Positions 7,871 to 15,715 of a DNA stretch of 28,997 bases are shown piece by piece (within the stretch, counting starts at the first letter, position 1; each line of letters opens with the position of its first letter). The stretch is from assembly GCA_964397855.1 (NCBI GenBank), contig CAYNKQ010000016.1, forward strand, positions 1 to 28,997, written 5' to 3'. The notes under the pieces are model-generated. The model was given only the letters and a program-made list of their open reading frames with translations, did no database searches and had not been told where the DNA came from. A program made the position numbers and the translations under genes. This DNA is from UBA7683 sp964397855. GTDB taxonomy: Bacteria > Patescibacteriota > Saccharimonadia > Saccharimonadales > UBA7683.

Positions 7871-8251
7871 ATGAGCATAAAGAGATTATTCCTAAATACA
7901 ACACTTGTACTAGTGGCTTTATGTTTTATCAACTTTGTCGCATATATCAAGCCATGGAAAGCATTCCCATTGATACTCCCATTTGGATGGAATACACAAA
8001 GTGGAAAACTAACAGCAGGCTCATACAATTCATTCGAGTCATTTACAACAACCAAGACACGAGGTATGTTCTTCGCAAGCTCTGCGCAGATCAAGGTTTA
8101 TGACGACACGCTACGTAGTACGGGCCAAGATAACGCAGGAAATAGCCTTGGCCTTGTGCTAGATATACTTTTAGCCAGTATTCTGGGAGGGTTGATAATA
8201 GTCTTCGTCTACACAAAGCTTTCAAAACCATCCGCACGCAACAATAAGTAG
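7871..8251 (+). CDS. small two-TM membrane protein, unknown
   Basis: This 126-residue protein has a hydrophobic segment at about residues 6-26 and another near 94-115, with an extracytoplasmic Ser/Thr-rich stretch between and a short basic C-terminal tail (SKPSARNNK). GGTGGG precedes the ATG. The gene follows secY by 17 bases and is probably cotranscribed with it. I do not recognise the family. A role at the translocon would be speculation based on position alone. Confidence 0.75.
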   Translation: MSIKRLFLNTTLVLVALCFINFVAYIKPWKAFPLILPFGWNTQSGKLTAGSYNSFESFTTTKTRGMFFASSAQIKVYDDTLRSTGQDNAGNSLGLVLDILLASILGGLIIVFVYTKLSKPSARNNK

Positions 8252-8303
8252 GTTGCTCCAGAGTCATGCTAGAGTGCGTGTGGAAATCGCATGAAATATC
8301 TAC

Positions 8304-8332
8304 TTAATCATCTAGGCTTCTCGTGATATAGT
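8304..8332 (+). promoter_or_regulatory. promoter of the FAD oxidoreductase gene
   Basis: TATAGT at 8327-8332 carries an extended -10 TG (8324-8325); TTAATC 17 bases upstream is a poor -35. The same TGATATAGT string occurs at the promoter near 19803. The 5' leader would be about 32 bases and contains the AAAAGGGTGGG ribosome binding site. Confidence 0.5.
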
Positions 8333-8370
8333 AAAAGCATAAACGAAAAGAATGAAAAGGGTGGGACACT

Positions 8371-9960
8371 TTGAACTTTCAAGATTTTGGAATACAAGAA
8401 GACGAACAGTTACGACAAAAATTTAGTACTGATGCAAGTATCTTCGAGGTGATGCCTCGTGGTGTAGTTGCACCAGATAGCCTTGACTGGTTAACGCATC
8501 TAGTCCGCGAAGTGAGTCGCAGCGCACAAAGTGGTGAGTATGTTACTATAAGCCCTCGCAGCGGTGGCACATGCATGAGTGGGGGATCTTTAACCGAAGG
8601 TGTCGTGGTTGATATGACAGCCGGCTTTAATTGGGTAGGTGAAGTTGATACCAAAACCAACACCGTTTGGGCTGGTGGAGGTACATGGTTTCGCGATGTT
8701 GCAGCTAAAGCCGCCGAACAAGGCTTACTATTTCCTGCATACCCAAACAGTAAAGAAATCTGCGGCCTGGGCGGCATGGTGGGCAATAATGCGTCTGGTG
8801 AACTCAGCGTACGTTACGGCGCAACCTGCGACAACGTAGAAGCGGTAAAAGTTGTACTTGCCGACGGTTGCGAATACGAATTCGGCCCACTAAGCCCAGC
8901 TGAGTTAGAAAAAAAGTGCAAGCAAGATGATCTTGAGGGCCACATTTATCGTGGTGTTAATCAGGTAATTGAAGATAATTGGGATCTCATCTGGAAGAAA
9001 CGACCAAAAGTTCGCAAAAACGCAGCAGGTTACGCTTTGTACCGAGTATGGGATCGCGATAAAACCGTCTTCAATCTTGCACAGTTATTTGTTGGCGCAC
9101 AGGGCACACTAGGTATTGTGACTGAAGTAAAATTAAAGCTTGTACCAATACCTCAGCACAACCGGATGCTTGTAGTAGAGATTGATGACCTAACTCGACT
9201 AGCTGAAGCGCTAAAGCTAATCGTTAGTCACCACCCAGCTGGCGTAGAAATGTACGATAAGCACACATATGAATTGGCTGAAAAGTTTATGCCGGAATAC
9301 GCCGCTGCAGCAAGCAGCGCCAAAGGTAAAGAAATGGTCTTATTTGCGTGGTTCTCCGAAACCACCAAAGATGCCAGTGATCATGCAGAAGCTGTTTGTC
9401 AGCGCGCTTTAAAGCGCAAGAACTACCTAGTTCATACCGTTAAAGATGAGACCGAGCACGATGCACATATCGAAATTAGGCGTAAAAGCTTCCAGTTACT
9501 TAAAGATTATGCTCACGGCAAGCAGCGAGCAGTACCGTTTCTTGAGGACATTGTCGTGAATCTTGAACACTATGGTGAATTTATTGCCGCACTCGAGACA
9601 ATTCTAGATGATTACGATATGACCCATACCTTTGCGGGCCATATTGGTGACGGCAGTATCAGACTTATACCTCTCGTAGATTTAGAGGCTGAAAACGCAG
9701 TAGATCAAGTATTTGAACTAGCGCAGCGTGTATACGACCTTGTGTTCGCATTTGGTGGTAGCATGAGTGTTGATCACAACGACGGCATCATCCGAACGCC
9801 ATATGTAGAGCGCATGTTCGGCCCTGAGCTCGTAGCCATATTTGAAAACATCAAACACCTATTTGACCCTATGAACACCTTCAACGCGGGCAAAAAAGTT
9901 GGTGGTACATTAAACTTCGCTAAAACACACATGAGCCGCACAAATACTCCGACCTTTTAG
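8371..9960 (+). CDS. FAD-linked oxidoreductase, D-lactate/glycolate oxidase type
   Basis: The 529-residue protein belongs to the VAO/PCMH flavoprotein superfamily (GlcD, D-lactate and D-2-hydroxyglutarate dehydrogenases). The FAD domain has PRSGGTCMSGGSLTEGVVVDM near residue 61, GLGGMVGNNASGELSVRYG near 131 and GAQGTLGIVTEVKLKLVP near 243. The C-terminal domain has GHIGDGSIRL (His424), SVDHNDG (His469) and the closing FDPMNTFNAGK. Compared with metal-binding relatives, the second His of GHxGDGNxH is Arg and EHG is DHN, so the substrate cannot be read off. The start is TTG behind a strong Shine-Dalgarno sequence. No Fe-S partner gene is adjacent. Oxidation of a 2-hydroxyacid is likely but unproven. 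Confidence 0.85.
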   Translation: MNFQDFGIQEDEQLRQKFSTDASIFEVMPRGVVAPDSLDWLTHLVREVSRSAQSGEYVTISPRSGGTCMSGGSLTEGVVVDMTAGFNWVGEVDTKTNTVWAGGGTWFRDVAAKAAEQGLLFPAYPNSKEICGLGGMVGNNASGELSVRYGATCDNVEAVKVVLADGCEYEFGPLSPAELEKKCKQDDLEGHIYRGVNQVIEDNWDLIWKKRPKVRKNAAGYALYRVWDRDKTVFNLAQLFVGAQGTLGIVTEVKLKLVPIPQHNRMLVVEIDDLTRLAEALKLIVSHHPAGVEMYDKHTYELAEKFMPEYAAAASSAKGKEMVLFAWFSETTKDASDHAEAVCQRALKRKNYLVHTVKDETEHDAHIEIRRKSFQLLKDYAHGKQRAVPFLEDIVVNLEHYGEFIAALETILDDYDMTHTFAGHIGDGSIRLIPLVDLEAENAVDQVFELAQRVYDLVFAFGGSMSVDHNDGIIRTPYVERMFGPELVAIFENIKHLFDPMNTFNAGKKVGGTLNFAKTHMSRTNTPTF

Positions 9961-10013
9961 CCAAAAGGCACACCTCGGCCGTAACAGCACCTTGAAGTCA
10001 TAATTATCCCACG

Positions 10014-10041
10014 TTGCATAATTACATATTTACGATATGAT
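10014..10041 (+). promoter_or_regulatory. leaderless promoter of the metalloprotease gene
   Basis: TTGCAT (10014-10019), 16 bases, TATGAT (10036-10041), then only six bases to the ATG at 10048. Initiation about seven bases past the -10 would fall on the A of the start codon. No Shine-Dalgarno sequence is present. Confidence 0.6.
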
Positions 10042-10047
10042 ATCACG

Positions 10048-11076
10048 ATGGAACAAGGTCAAGGTGAACAAAAAGCTGCTAGGACAATACTTGAAGCAGT
10101 CCTACTGGCTGCCGCTGTAACCGCAGGTAGTCTTGTACTTTCTAGAATCAACACACCGGAGGGTTGTATAGGCGCTGACGACAAAAGTCTTGAAGTAACT
10201 CAAAACGCTGTAGCCGCCCCCGAGGCCGAAGCAATTGAGGGCGTATATACTCATGCACACCTAAAAGAGTTGGCAACAGAACATGGCCTAACAATTATGG
10301 ATCCAAGCCCATACCAAGAGGGGCTTGACGTAGCTGATACCAATCAGAAAGTAATGGATACACTTAGTAACTACTTATCAAACTTTTCAATACAAGTATC
10401 GGTGCCGTCGCAATCAGCAGCCGAAGACGAACAAATACCAATAGGCGAGTGGCAAGATCTCGATGATGTTGAGTTAGCCGATCTAAAGCACTTCTCTGAA
10501 ACCATATTTGCCTTATTTTCCTTCATACCTACGGAAGTTACAAAGTTTGCAGAGCTTGAACACATCAAGCTAGTGCGAAGTATCAACTTTGACGAAAACC
10601 AAATTCACAGACCAGGTGAAACGGTATCTGGAATGACCAACCGTATTACCCGCATATTTTACGTTTCAATGAAGTCCGTTGAAGAAGATGACATATACTA
10701 TGGGACAGGCTATGCTCTAATCGACGTGTTAACCCACGAATTTTCGCATTTACTTGATGCAAAGCTTTGCAAAAGCCGGCTTTACGTACAAGATGACCCT
10801 TCTTTTGAATCACCCAATCCCAAGAACTTTCACTATGGCTCAGAAAATAACTATGAAAAAAACATAGAACTAAATCGATTTCAAACAGCCTACGGCACAA
10901 ATTCTGTTCTGGAAGACAAAGCAGAATACTACAAGCTCATACTTAACGGTAGCTTCCCTCGAAACGGCGAGTCGAAGGTAACGGTTGATAAGTTTATCGA
11001 ACTTGTTGCTCGCTTAGAGCAGCATATTCCGGGCGTACTTGGCTATTATTCGCAGCTATGGAGAAAGAGCGAGTAA
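10048..11076 (+). CDS. membrane-anchored zinc metalloprotease-like protein
   Basis: The 342-residue protein has an N-terminal hydrophobic segment at about residues 13-33 (signal anchor, or signal peptide with a Cys at the end). It is followed by an Asp/Glu-rich extracytoplasmic region. HEFSH at residues 230-234, in LTHEFSHLLDA, is a zincin HExxH motif. VLEDKAEYY further on offers Glu289 or Glu293 as the third zinc ligand, as in gluzincins. The specific family is not recognised; the substrate is unknown. It has its own promoter and precedes infA, where map or adk might be expected. Confidence 0.7.
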   Translation: MEQGQGEQKAARTILEAVLLAAAVTAGSLVLSRINTPEGCIGADDKSLEVTQNAVAAPEAEAIEGVYTHAHLKELATEHGLTIMDPSPYQEGLDVADTNQKVMDTLSNYLSNFSIQVSVPSQSAAEDEQIPIGEWQDLDDVELADLKHFSETIFALFSFIPTEVTKFAELEHIKLVRSINFDENQIHRPGETVSGMTNRITRIFYVSMKSVEEDDIYYGTGYALIDVLTHEFSHLLDAKLCKSRLYVQDDPSFESPNPKNFHYGSENNYEKNIELNRFQTAYGTNSVLEDKAEYYKLILNGSFPRNGESKVTVDKFIELVARLEQHIPGVLGYYSQLWRKSE

Positions 11077-11080
11077 AATA

Positions 11081-11099
11081 AAAGTGCTCAGGGCTCTTT
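11081..11099 (+). terminator. weak terminator-like hairpin before infA
   Basis: AAAGTGC (11081-11087) pairs with GCTCTTT (11093-11099) with one T-T mismatch and a five-base loop. There is no clean U tract after it, and it overlaps the infA -35, so termination is only a possibility. Confidence 0.3.
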
Positions 11100-11125
11100 A
11101 CATTATCTGTTGACACCTGTATAAT
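11097..11125 (+). promoter_or_regulatory. promoter of infA and the alpha-operon block
   Basis: TTTACA (11097-11102), 17 bases, and a perfect TATAAT (11120-11125). Transcription would start near 11132, about nine bases before the infA ATG, with no Shine-Dalgarno sequence in between. The nearby TTGACA at 11110 is only four bases from the -10 and cannot be its partner. Confidence 0.72.
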
Positions 11126-11140
11126 TACTCTTTGTAACTT

Positions 11141-11362
11141 ATGGCTGTAAACAAGGAAGTAATTCAACTTGAAGGAAAAGTAGTAGAAGCGCTCCCGGGT
11201 GCTCAATTTCGAGTTGAACTTGAGAACGGCCATCAGATTATCGCCCATGTTGCTGGCAAGATGCGAAAGCACTATATCAAGCTGGTACAAGGCGACAGCG
11301 TGACGGTTGAGTTAACCCCTTACGATCTTACAAAGGGCAGAATCACCTACCGCAAATCATAA
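11141..11362 (+). CDS. infA: translation initiation factor IF-1
   Basis: IF-1 occupies the A site during initiation. The 73-residue OB-fold protein has EVIQLEGKVVEALPGAQFRVEL, GHQIIAHVAGKMRKHYIKL and DSVTVELTPYDLTKGRITYR, all hallmarks. It heads the block encoding L36, S13, S11, S4 and RpoA. Its start lies within a very short predicted leader. Confidence 0.96.
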   Translation: MAVNKEVIQLEGKVVEALPGAQFRVELENGHQIIAHVAGKMRKHYIKLVQGDSVTVELTPYDLTKGRITYRKS

Positions 11363-11394
11363 TCATCAATTTAATCTATACGTAAGGAGATTAC

Positions 11395-11511
11395 GTGAAA
11401 GTACGTGCAAGCGTCAAAAAGATTAGTCCTGATGACCAACTGGTTCGCCGTAAAGGCCGGCTATACGTCATCAACAAAAAGAAACCTAAGCACAAGCAGA
11501 GGCAAGGCTAG
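11395..11511 (+). CDS. rpmJ: 50S ribosomal protein L36, cysteine-free form
   Basis: This 38-residue protein starts at GTG after TAAGGAGA. It reads MKVRASVKKI, then RRKGRLYVIN and KPKHKQRQG, which is clearly L36. The zinc ligands normally found as CxxC and a third Cys are replaced (Ser, Asp and Asn in the corresponding places), so this is the zinc-independent C- form. The gene lies between infA and rpsM, the standard place. Confidence 0.95.
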   Translation: MKVRASVKKISPDDQLVRRKGRLYVINKKKPKHKQRQG

Positions 11512-11513
11512 TT

Positions 11514-11900
11514 ATGGCTCGAATATCAGGCGTAACCATCCCAACCGAAAAGCAGGTGCAAATTAGCCTTACTTACGTGTACGGTATTGGCCCAGCTCAT
11601 GCTGCGTCTATCCTTACCGCAACCAAGGTTGATCCAACAACTCGCGTAAAAGACCTTACAGAGGCTGAGCTCGATGCAATCCGTAATGAGATTGATAAGA
11701 ACTACACCGTTGAAGGCGATCTACAGCGTATTGTTACCGGAAACATCAAACGTTTGAAGGATATTCAAACATACCGAGGCATACGACACAAAGCTGGTCT
11801 ACCAGTTCGTGGCCAACGTACCCGCACAAATGGTCGTACAAAGCGTGGTAAGCGTGTTGCTGTTGGTGGCACACAGAAAAAGGCTGCGTCTAAGACGTAG
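11514..11900 (+). CDS. rpsM: 30S ribosomal protein S13
   Basis: S13 forms inter-subunit bridges from the 30S head. The 128 residues include MARISGVTIP, VYGIGPAHAASIL, the central QTYRGIRHKAGLPVRGQRT and a basic C-terminus RTKRGKRVAVGGTQKKA that reaches toward the P-site tRNA. Length and order are normal. Confidence 0.96.
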   Translation: MARISGVTIPTEKQVQISLTYVYGIGPAHAASILTATKVDPTTRVKDLTEAELDAIRNEIDKNYTVEGDLQRIVTGNIKRLKDIQTYRGIRHKAGLPVRGQRTRTNGRTKRGKRVAVGGTQKKAASKT

Positions 11901-11915
11901 GATTAGGATATTTAT

Positions 11916-12308
11916 ATGGCAGATAATACAGCAACCAAAAAGAAGAAAGCGAAGCGAATTGTCCCCGCTGGACAATTACACGTTAAAGCTACGTTTAATA
12001 ACACAATTATTACTATTACCGACAAAAAGGGTGAAGTGATTGCAACAGCGAGTGCCGGCGCCTGCGGATTCCGCGGAAGCAAAAAAGGTACAGCCTACGC
12101 AGCACAGATCGCTAGTGAAAAAGCGCTCGGTAATGCAAAGCAAAATAACAGCCTTCATTCAGTTGAAGTATTTGTAAACGGAATCGGCCAAGGCCGTGAC
12201 GCAGCAGTACGAGCAGCTATGACAGTTGGTATCGATGTTGAAAGCATTACTGATAAAACCGGCGTTGCGCACGGTGGCTGTCGTCCAAGGAAAGTGAGGC
12301 ACCCATAA
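11916..12308 (+). CDS. rpsK: 30S ribosomal protein S11
   Basis: S11 is a platform protein near the E site. The 130-residue product contains HVKATFNNTIITITDKKG, SAGACGFRGSKKGTAYAAQ and the C-terminal HGGCRPRKVRHP. The stop overlaps rpsD (TAATG). Confidence 0.96.
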   Translation: MADNTATKKKKAKRIVPAGQLHVKATFNNTIITITDKKGEVIATASAGACGFRGSKKGTAYAAQIASEKALGNAKQNNSLHSVEVFVNGIGQGRDAAVRAAMTVGIDVESITDKTGVAHGGCRPRKVRHP

Positions 12309-12925
12309 TGGCACGAGATAGATCTCCAATTGTTAAGCAAAGCCGTCGTGAAGGCTATGCCCTTCATCCTAAAGCGGTTAAAATTATGCTCAAGCGAAGT
12401 AACATTCCTGGCCAGCATGGTGGCGGACGTCAAAGCAAGCCTAGCGGCTACGCACTACAACTTCGCGAAAAGCAAAAAGTACGCCGACTATATGGCCTAC
12501 TCGAGAAGCAGTTCAGCAACCTCATGAAAGAAGCAAACCGTTCTAAAGGCCAGTCAGGTCAAATCCTGCTACAACTTCTAGAACGACGCCTCGACAATGC
12601 AGTATATCGAGCTGGTTTTGCGACTTCACGTCGTGCAGCTCGTCAACTTGTTGGTCACGGACATTTTATACTTAACGGACGCCGTGTTGATATTCCATCA
12701 ATTCGTGTTTCTGAGGGTGACGAAATTACTGTGCGACCAAAAAGTGCAGACAACGAATACTTTAAGCAACTTGCAGACGTGGCAGCAACCTCAAGTCAGC
12801 CAACACTAGGTTGGATTAAGGGCGATGTAAAGAAGAAGACAATTCTAGTTACCGGTTTACCAACTCGTGAAGAGGCTGAACCCGACATTAACGAACAACT
12901 GATCGTAGAGTTCTACTCACGCTAA
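12308..12925 (+). CDS. rpsD: 30S ribosomal protein S4
   Basis: S4 nucleates 30S assembly. The 205-residue protein has the QLREKQKVRRLYGLLEKQF helix and an S4 RNA-binding domain near residues 97-160 (RRLDNAVYRAGFATSRRAAR, then VGHGHFILNGRRVD). The N-terminus has no Cys cluster, so it is the zinc-free type. It directly precedes rpoA. Confidence 0.96.
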   Translation: MARDRSPIVKQSRREGYALHPKAVKIMLKRSNIPGQHGGGRQSKPSGYALQLREKQKVRRLYGLLEKQFSNLMKEANRSKGQSGQILLQLLERRLDNAVYRAGFATSRRAARQLVGHGHFILNGRRVDIPSIRVSEGDEITVRPKSADNEYFKQLADVAATSSQPTLGWIKGDVKKKTILVTGLPTREEAEPDINEQLIVEFYSR

Positions 12926-12955
12926 GTGAATGCTAAGTTAAAGGAGCAACAATAT

Positions 12956-13879
12956 ATGTCAACAATGATTCACAACCCAACCCTAGCGTCAGTAGACGAT
13001 CACTCAAGTACTAGTGCAACGTTTGCAATCGAGCCACTTCACACTGGTTACGGTATGACCCTAGGTAACAGCCTTCGTCGCGTACTTCTTTCTTCAATTG
13101 AAGGTGCTGCAGTTTCAGCATTCAAAATTGAAGGAATCACACACGAATTCACTACTGTAGAAGGCGTAAAAGAAGATGTAGTAGACATCATGCTTAATCT
13201 TAAGCAAGTCCACTTCAAAGTACACAGTGACGAACCGCAAACAGTTCGCATCGAAAAGAAAACGAAAGGTGCAGTTACTGCAGCTGATATTAAGACAACT
13301 GATCAAGTTGAAGTTATCAACCCTGAGCAGCTTATTGCTACCCTTGATAGCGCTAAGCCATTCATTATGGATATTCTTGTTGAATCAGGCCGTGGCTACC
13401 GAACAATCGAAGCTACACCATCAGCAAGTCGTCCAAGTGATATGATCGCAGTTGATGCAATCTTCACACCAGTACTACGCGTACGATATAAAGTAGAAAG
13501 CACTCGTGTTGGCCAAATGACTGACCTCGACAAACTACTTCTTACCGTAGACACTGACGGTTCATTAACTCCGCGTGAAGCTTTTGAAGAAGCAGCCGCA
13601 ATTTTGGTTAACCAATACACGGCTCTTGCTGGAAGCACAACTGTAGCAGCCGCTCAGCCACTGACCCAAACTGGTAACACTGATGAAGCAGCTGAACTAA
13701 TGACACCTATCGAAGATCTTAACCTTACTGCTCGTACTGCTAACGCACTACTGAACAACAATATTAAGACTATCGGTGACCTCGTAACGCTTGGTGAAGT
13801 CGAACTACGCGAACTTAAAGGTTTTGGCAGCAAAGCCCTAGACGAAGTCAAAGATAAAATGGCTGAATTGGAGTTCTAA
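12956..13879 (+). CDS. rpoA: RNA polymerase alpha subunit
   Basis: Alpha dimerises to start RNA polymerase assembly and contacts upstream DNA and activators. I choose ATG 12956 because AAGGAG (12941-12946) lies nine bases before it; the frame is open back to GTG 12926 but without support. This gives 307 residues. The N-terminal domain has PLHTGYGMTLGNSLRRVLLS. The C-terminal domain with its helix-hairpin-helix (LTARTANALLNNNIKTIGDL, then ELKGFGSKALDEVK) is complete. Confidence 0.96.
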   Translation: MSTMIHNPTLASVDDHSSTSATFAIEPLHTGYGMTLGNSLRRVLLSSIEGAAVSAFKIEGITHEFTTVEGVKEDVVDIMLNLKQVHFKVHSDEPQTVRIEKKTKGAVTAADIKTTDQVEVINPEQLIATLDSAKPFIMDILVESGRGYRTIEATPSASRPSDMIAVDAIFTPVLRVRYKVESTRVGQMTDLDKLLLTVDTDGSLTPREAFEEAAAILVNQYTALAGSTTVAAAQPLTQTGNTDEAAELMTPIEDLNLTARTANALLNNNIKTIGDLVTLGEVELRELKGFGSKALDEVKDKMAELEF

Positions 13880-14341
13880 ATGCATCGTCACGGATACCAA
13901 GGTCGTAAATTAGGAAGAGAACGAGATCAGCGCACCGCGCTTATCCGTAGCCTTTCAATTGCGCTTATCGAACATGGAAGCATTGAAACGACGCTTCCAA
14001 AAGCCAAAGAGCTTCGACCAAATTTTGAAAAACTAGTAAGCAAAGCTCGCAAGGGTGATTTGCATAACCGTCGTTTGCTCGTTAGCAAGCTCGGAAGCGT
14101 TCCTGCTGCTCACAAACTAGTTGAGCAAATTGCACCAGCAATGCAGCGAACCAGTGGCTACCTTAGAATTGAACGCACTGCGCTTCGACGTGGTGACAAT
14201 TCTCAAATGGCCCGCATTAGCTTTGTTGATGACATCAACGCAAGTGCAGACAACAGTCCAGCTGCAAGTGCTGCGGTTAAAACTAAAGCTTCGGCTGTAA
14301 AGAAGCCTGCTGCAGCAAAAGTTGCAAAGGAGACTAAGTAA
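13880..14341 (+). CDS. rplQ: 50S ribosomal protein L17
   Basis: L17 lies near the exit tunnel. The 153-residue product opens MHRHGYQGRKLGRERDQRTALIRSL, diagnostic for L17, followed by the ETTLPKAKELRP segment. From about residue 117 an Ala/Lys-rich low-complexity tail is added, similar to those on L22 and S5. It follows rpoA without a gap and overlaps rplM by one base. Confidence 0.95.
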   Translation: MHRHGYQGRKLGRERDQRTALIRSLSIALIEHGSIETTLPKAKELRPNFEKLVSKARKGDLHNRRLLVSKLGSVPAAHKLVEQIAPAMQRTSGYLRIERTALRRGDNSQMARISFVDDINASADNSPAASAAVKTKASAVKKPAAAKVAKETK

Positions 14342-14781
14342 TGAATAAGACGTATTCAGCAAAGCCGAACGACGTAACAAGAAACTGGCACCTAGTTGAT
14401 GCTTCAGAAGCACCACTTGGTCGAATTTCTACCGTTATTGCTACGCTACTTACCGGAAAAAACAAGCCTATGTACACAGCAAACATTGATTGTGGCGACT
14501 ACGTTGTAGTTACTAACGCTTCAAAACTTGTTGTAACCGGTAATAAACTTACCGACAAAATGTACTACCGCTACAGTGGATTCCCTGGTGGAATGAAAGA
14601 AATGACACTAGAGCAGAAGATCGAAAAAGATCCAGCAACAGTAATCGAACTAGCTGTGAAGGGAATGCTTCCTAAGAACAAGCTTTCACCTGAGCGCATG
14701 GCTCGATTGCGCGTATTTGCCGGTGAAGCACACGAACACACTGCACAGCAACCTAAGAAAGTTGAGGTTAAACGTGGCTAA
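14341..14781 (+). CDS. rplM: 50S ribosomal protein L13
   Basis: L13 is an early 50S assembly protein. The 146 residues contain RNWHLVDASEAPLGRISTVIA, the GDYVVVTNASKL strand, the YYRYSGFPGGMKEMTL loop and AVKGMLPKNKL. It is coupled to rpsI, whose GTG start lies within its last codons. Confidence 0.96.
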   Translation: MNKTYSAKPNDVTRNWHLVDASEAPLGRISTVIATLLTGKNKPMYTANIDCGDYVVVTNASKLVVTGNKLTDKMYYRYSGFPGGMKEMTLEQKIEKDPATVIELAVKGMLPKNKLSPERMARLRVFAGEAHEHTAQQPKKVEVKRG

Positions 14782-15172
14782 AAACGATTACTTCTACGGT
14801 CTTGGTCGTCGTAAAAGCGCAACAGCTCGTGCTCGTCTTATGGGCGGCAAGGGTGTTGTTACTGTAAATGGTCAGCCAGTAGCTGAATACTTTAACGGTA
14901 ACGAAGCATTTACGTACGAACTTATGGAACCACTTCGTCTCCTTCAGAAAACTGATAGCTTTGATATCAGTCTGAAGATTGAAGGTGGTGGACATCATTC
15001 ACAAGTTGGTGCCAGTAAGCTAGCAATAGCTAAAGCACTCAGCGTCATGAACGATGATCTGCGTTCTACTCTTAAGAAAGATGGTCTTCTTAAACGAGAT
15101 CCTCGAGAGAAAGAACGTATGAAACCAGGACTCAAAGGCGCACGTCGCAAAGAACAGTTCTCAAAGCGTTAA
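14774..15172 (+). CDS. rpsI: 30S ribosomal protein S9
   Basis: The C-terminal tail of S9 contacts the P-site tRNA. I start at GTG 14774, overlapping rplM by eight bases, because the product then opens with the family YGLGRRKSATARARL; the longer frame reads through rplM. The 132-residue protein contains GGGHHSQVGASKLAIAKAL and ends GARRKEQFSKR, the conserved basic terminus. Confidence 0.95.
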   Translation: MAKNDYFYGLGRRKSATARARLMGGKGVVTVNGQPVAEYFNGNEAFTYELMEPLRLLQKTDSFDISLKIEGGGHHSQVGASKLAIAKALSVMNDDLRSTLKKDGLLKRDPREKERMKPGLKGARRKEQFSKR

Positions 15173-15190
15173 TATACCAGCGTTTTATAA

Positions 15191-15220
15191 AAAGATCCGC
15201 CCAATCGCGGATCTTTTTAT
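15191..15220 (+). terminator. Rho-independent terminator after rpsI
   Basis: AAAGATCCGC (15191-15200) pairs perfectly with GCGGATCTTT (15207-15216) around a six-base loop, and the 3' arm runs into a T tract. This is a strong end to the ribosomal block. Confidence 0.93.
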
Positions 15221-15715
15221 ATACTATATATTCATATTCCATCAGGGAAAATACCCCTTCTTGTCCGCCTTCTGCCTCGGTAGACCCAACCCACAACTAA
15301 TCAATCCCCTCGGTCCATCATCCCGTACTTGCTAATTCTCAAAATAAAATGACTATTTGAATTATATGACGAGCGTAGCGAAGCTATATACGGGATCCAG
15401 CCCTTGGTTTGTCATTCCTGCGTAGGCAGGAATCCGGTACATAATCATTCTATTCCTGTCTTTATCTTCCTTTTGTCGCCAAAAGGAACAAACCATTCAC
15501 CCATAACACCCAAGCCGATACCCCTCCAGCTTGTTTCTGTCGCGTCAGGACGATGCAAGCATCTCTCACAGTTTTCCTAGTTGTTGGTTCGAGCAAATCC
15601 TTCCTTGATTCGTCAGAAAGCAGCTTCCAGGGTTCGGGTTTGGTTGAATGGGTGGATTAGTTAACTCGCTTCGCGAGGTATTAATTAATCCAACCAACAT
15701 TCTTATGGTAAATGG
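15221..15715. repeat. non-coding stretch with several unrelated palindromes
   Basis: No convincing gene is present in about 500 bases. Visible structures are ATTCCTGC/GCAGGAAT at 15414-15433 with loop GTAG; TTCCTTTT/AAAAGGAA at 15467-15488; and a longer imperfect hairpin at 15654-15691 with core CTCGC-TTC-GCGAG and flanking GGATTA/TAATCC. The first resembles dispersed palindromic (REP-like) elements known from many genomes. The stretch separates the ribosomal cluster from the surface cluster. Confidence 0.55.

Noticed and set aside
7855..8103. Overlapping plus-strand frame starting at 7855
   Set aside because: It overlaps the 7871 gene in another frame. The 7871 frame has a better ribosome binding site and clear TM segments.
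11110..11125. TTGACA plus TATAAT as the infA promoter
   Set aside because: The two hexamers are four bases apart, which sigma factor cannot span. TTTACA at 11097 with 17-base spacing is the sensible partner of the TATAAT.
12926..12955. rpoA start at GTG 12926
   Set aside because: No ribosome binding site; ATG 12956 has AAGGAG nine bases upstream.
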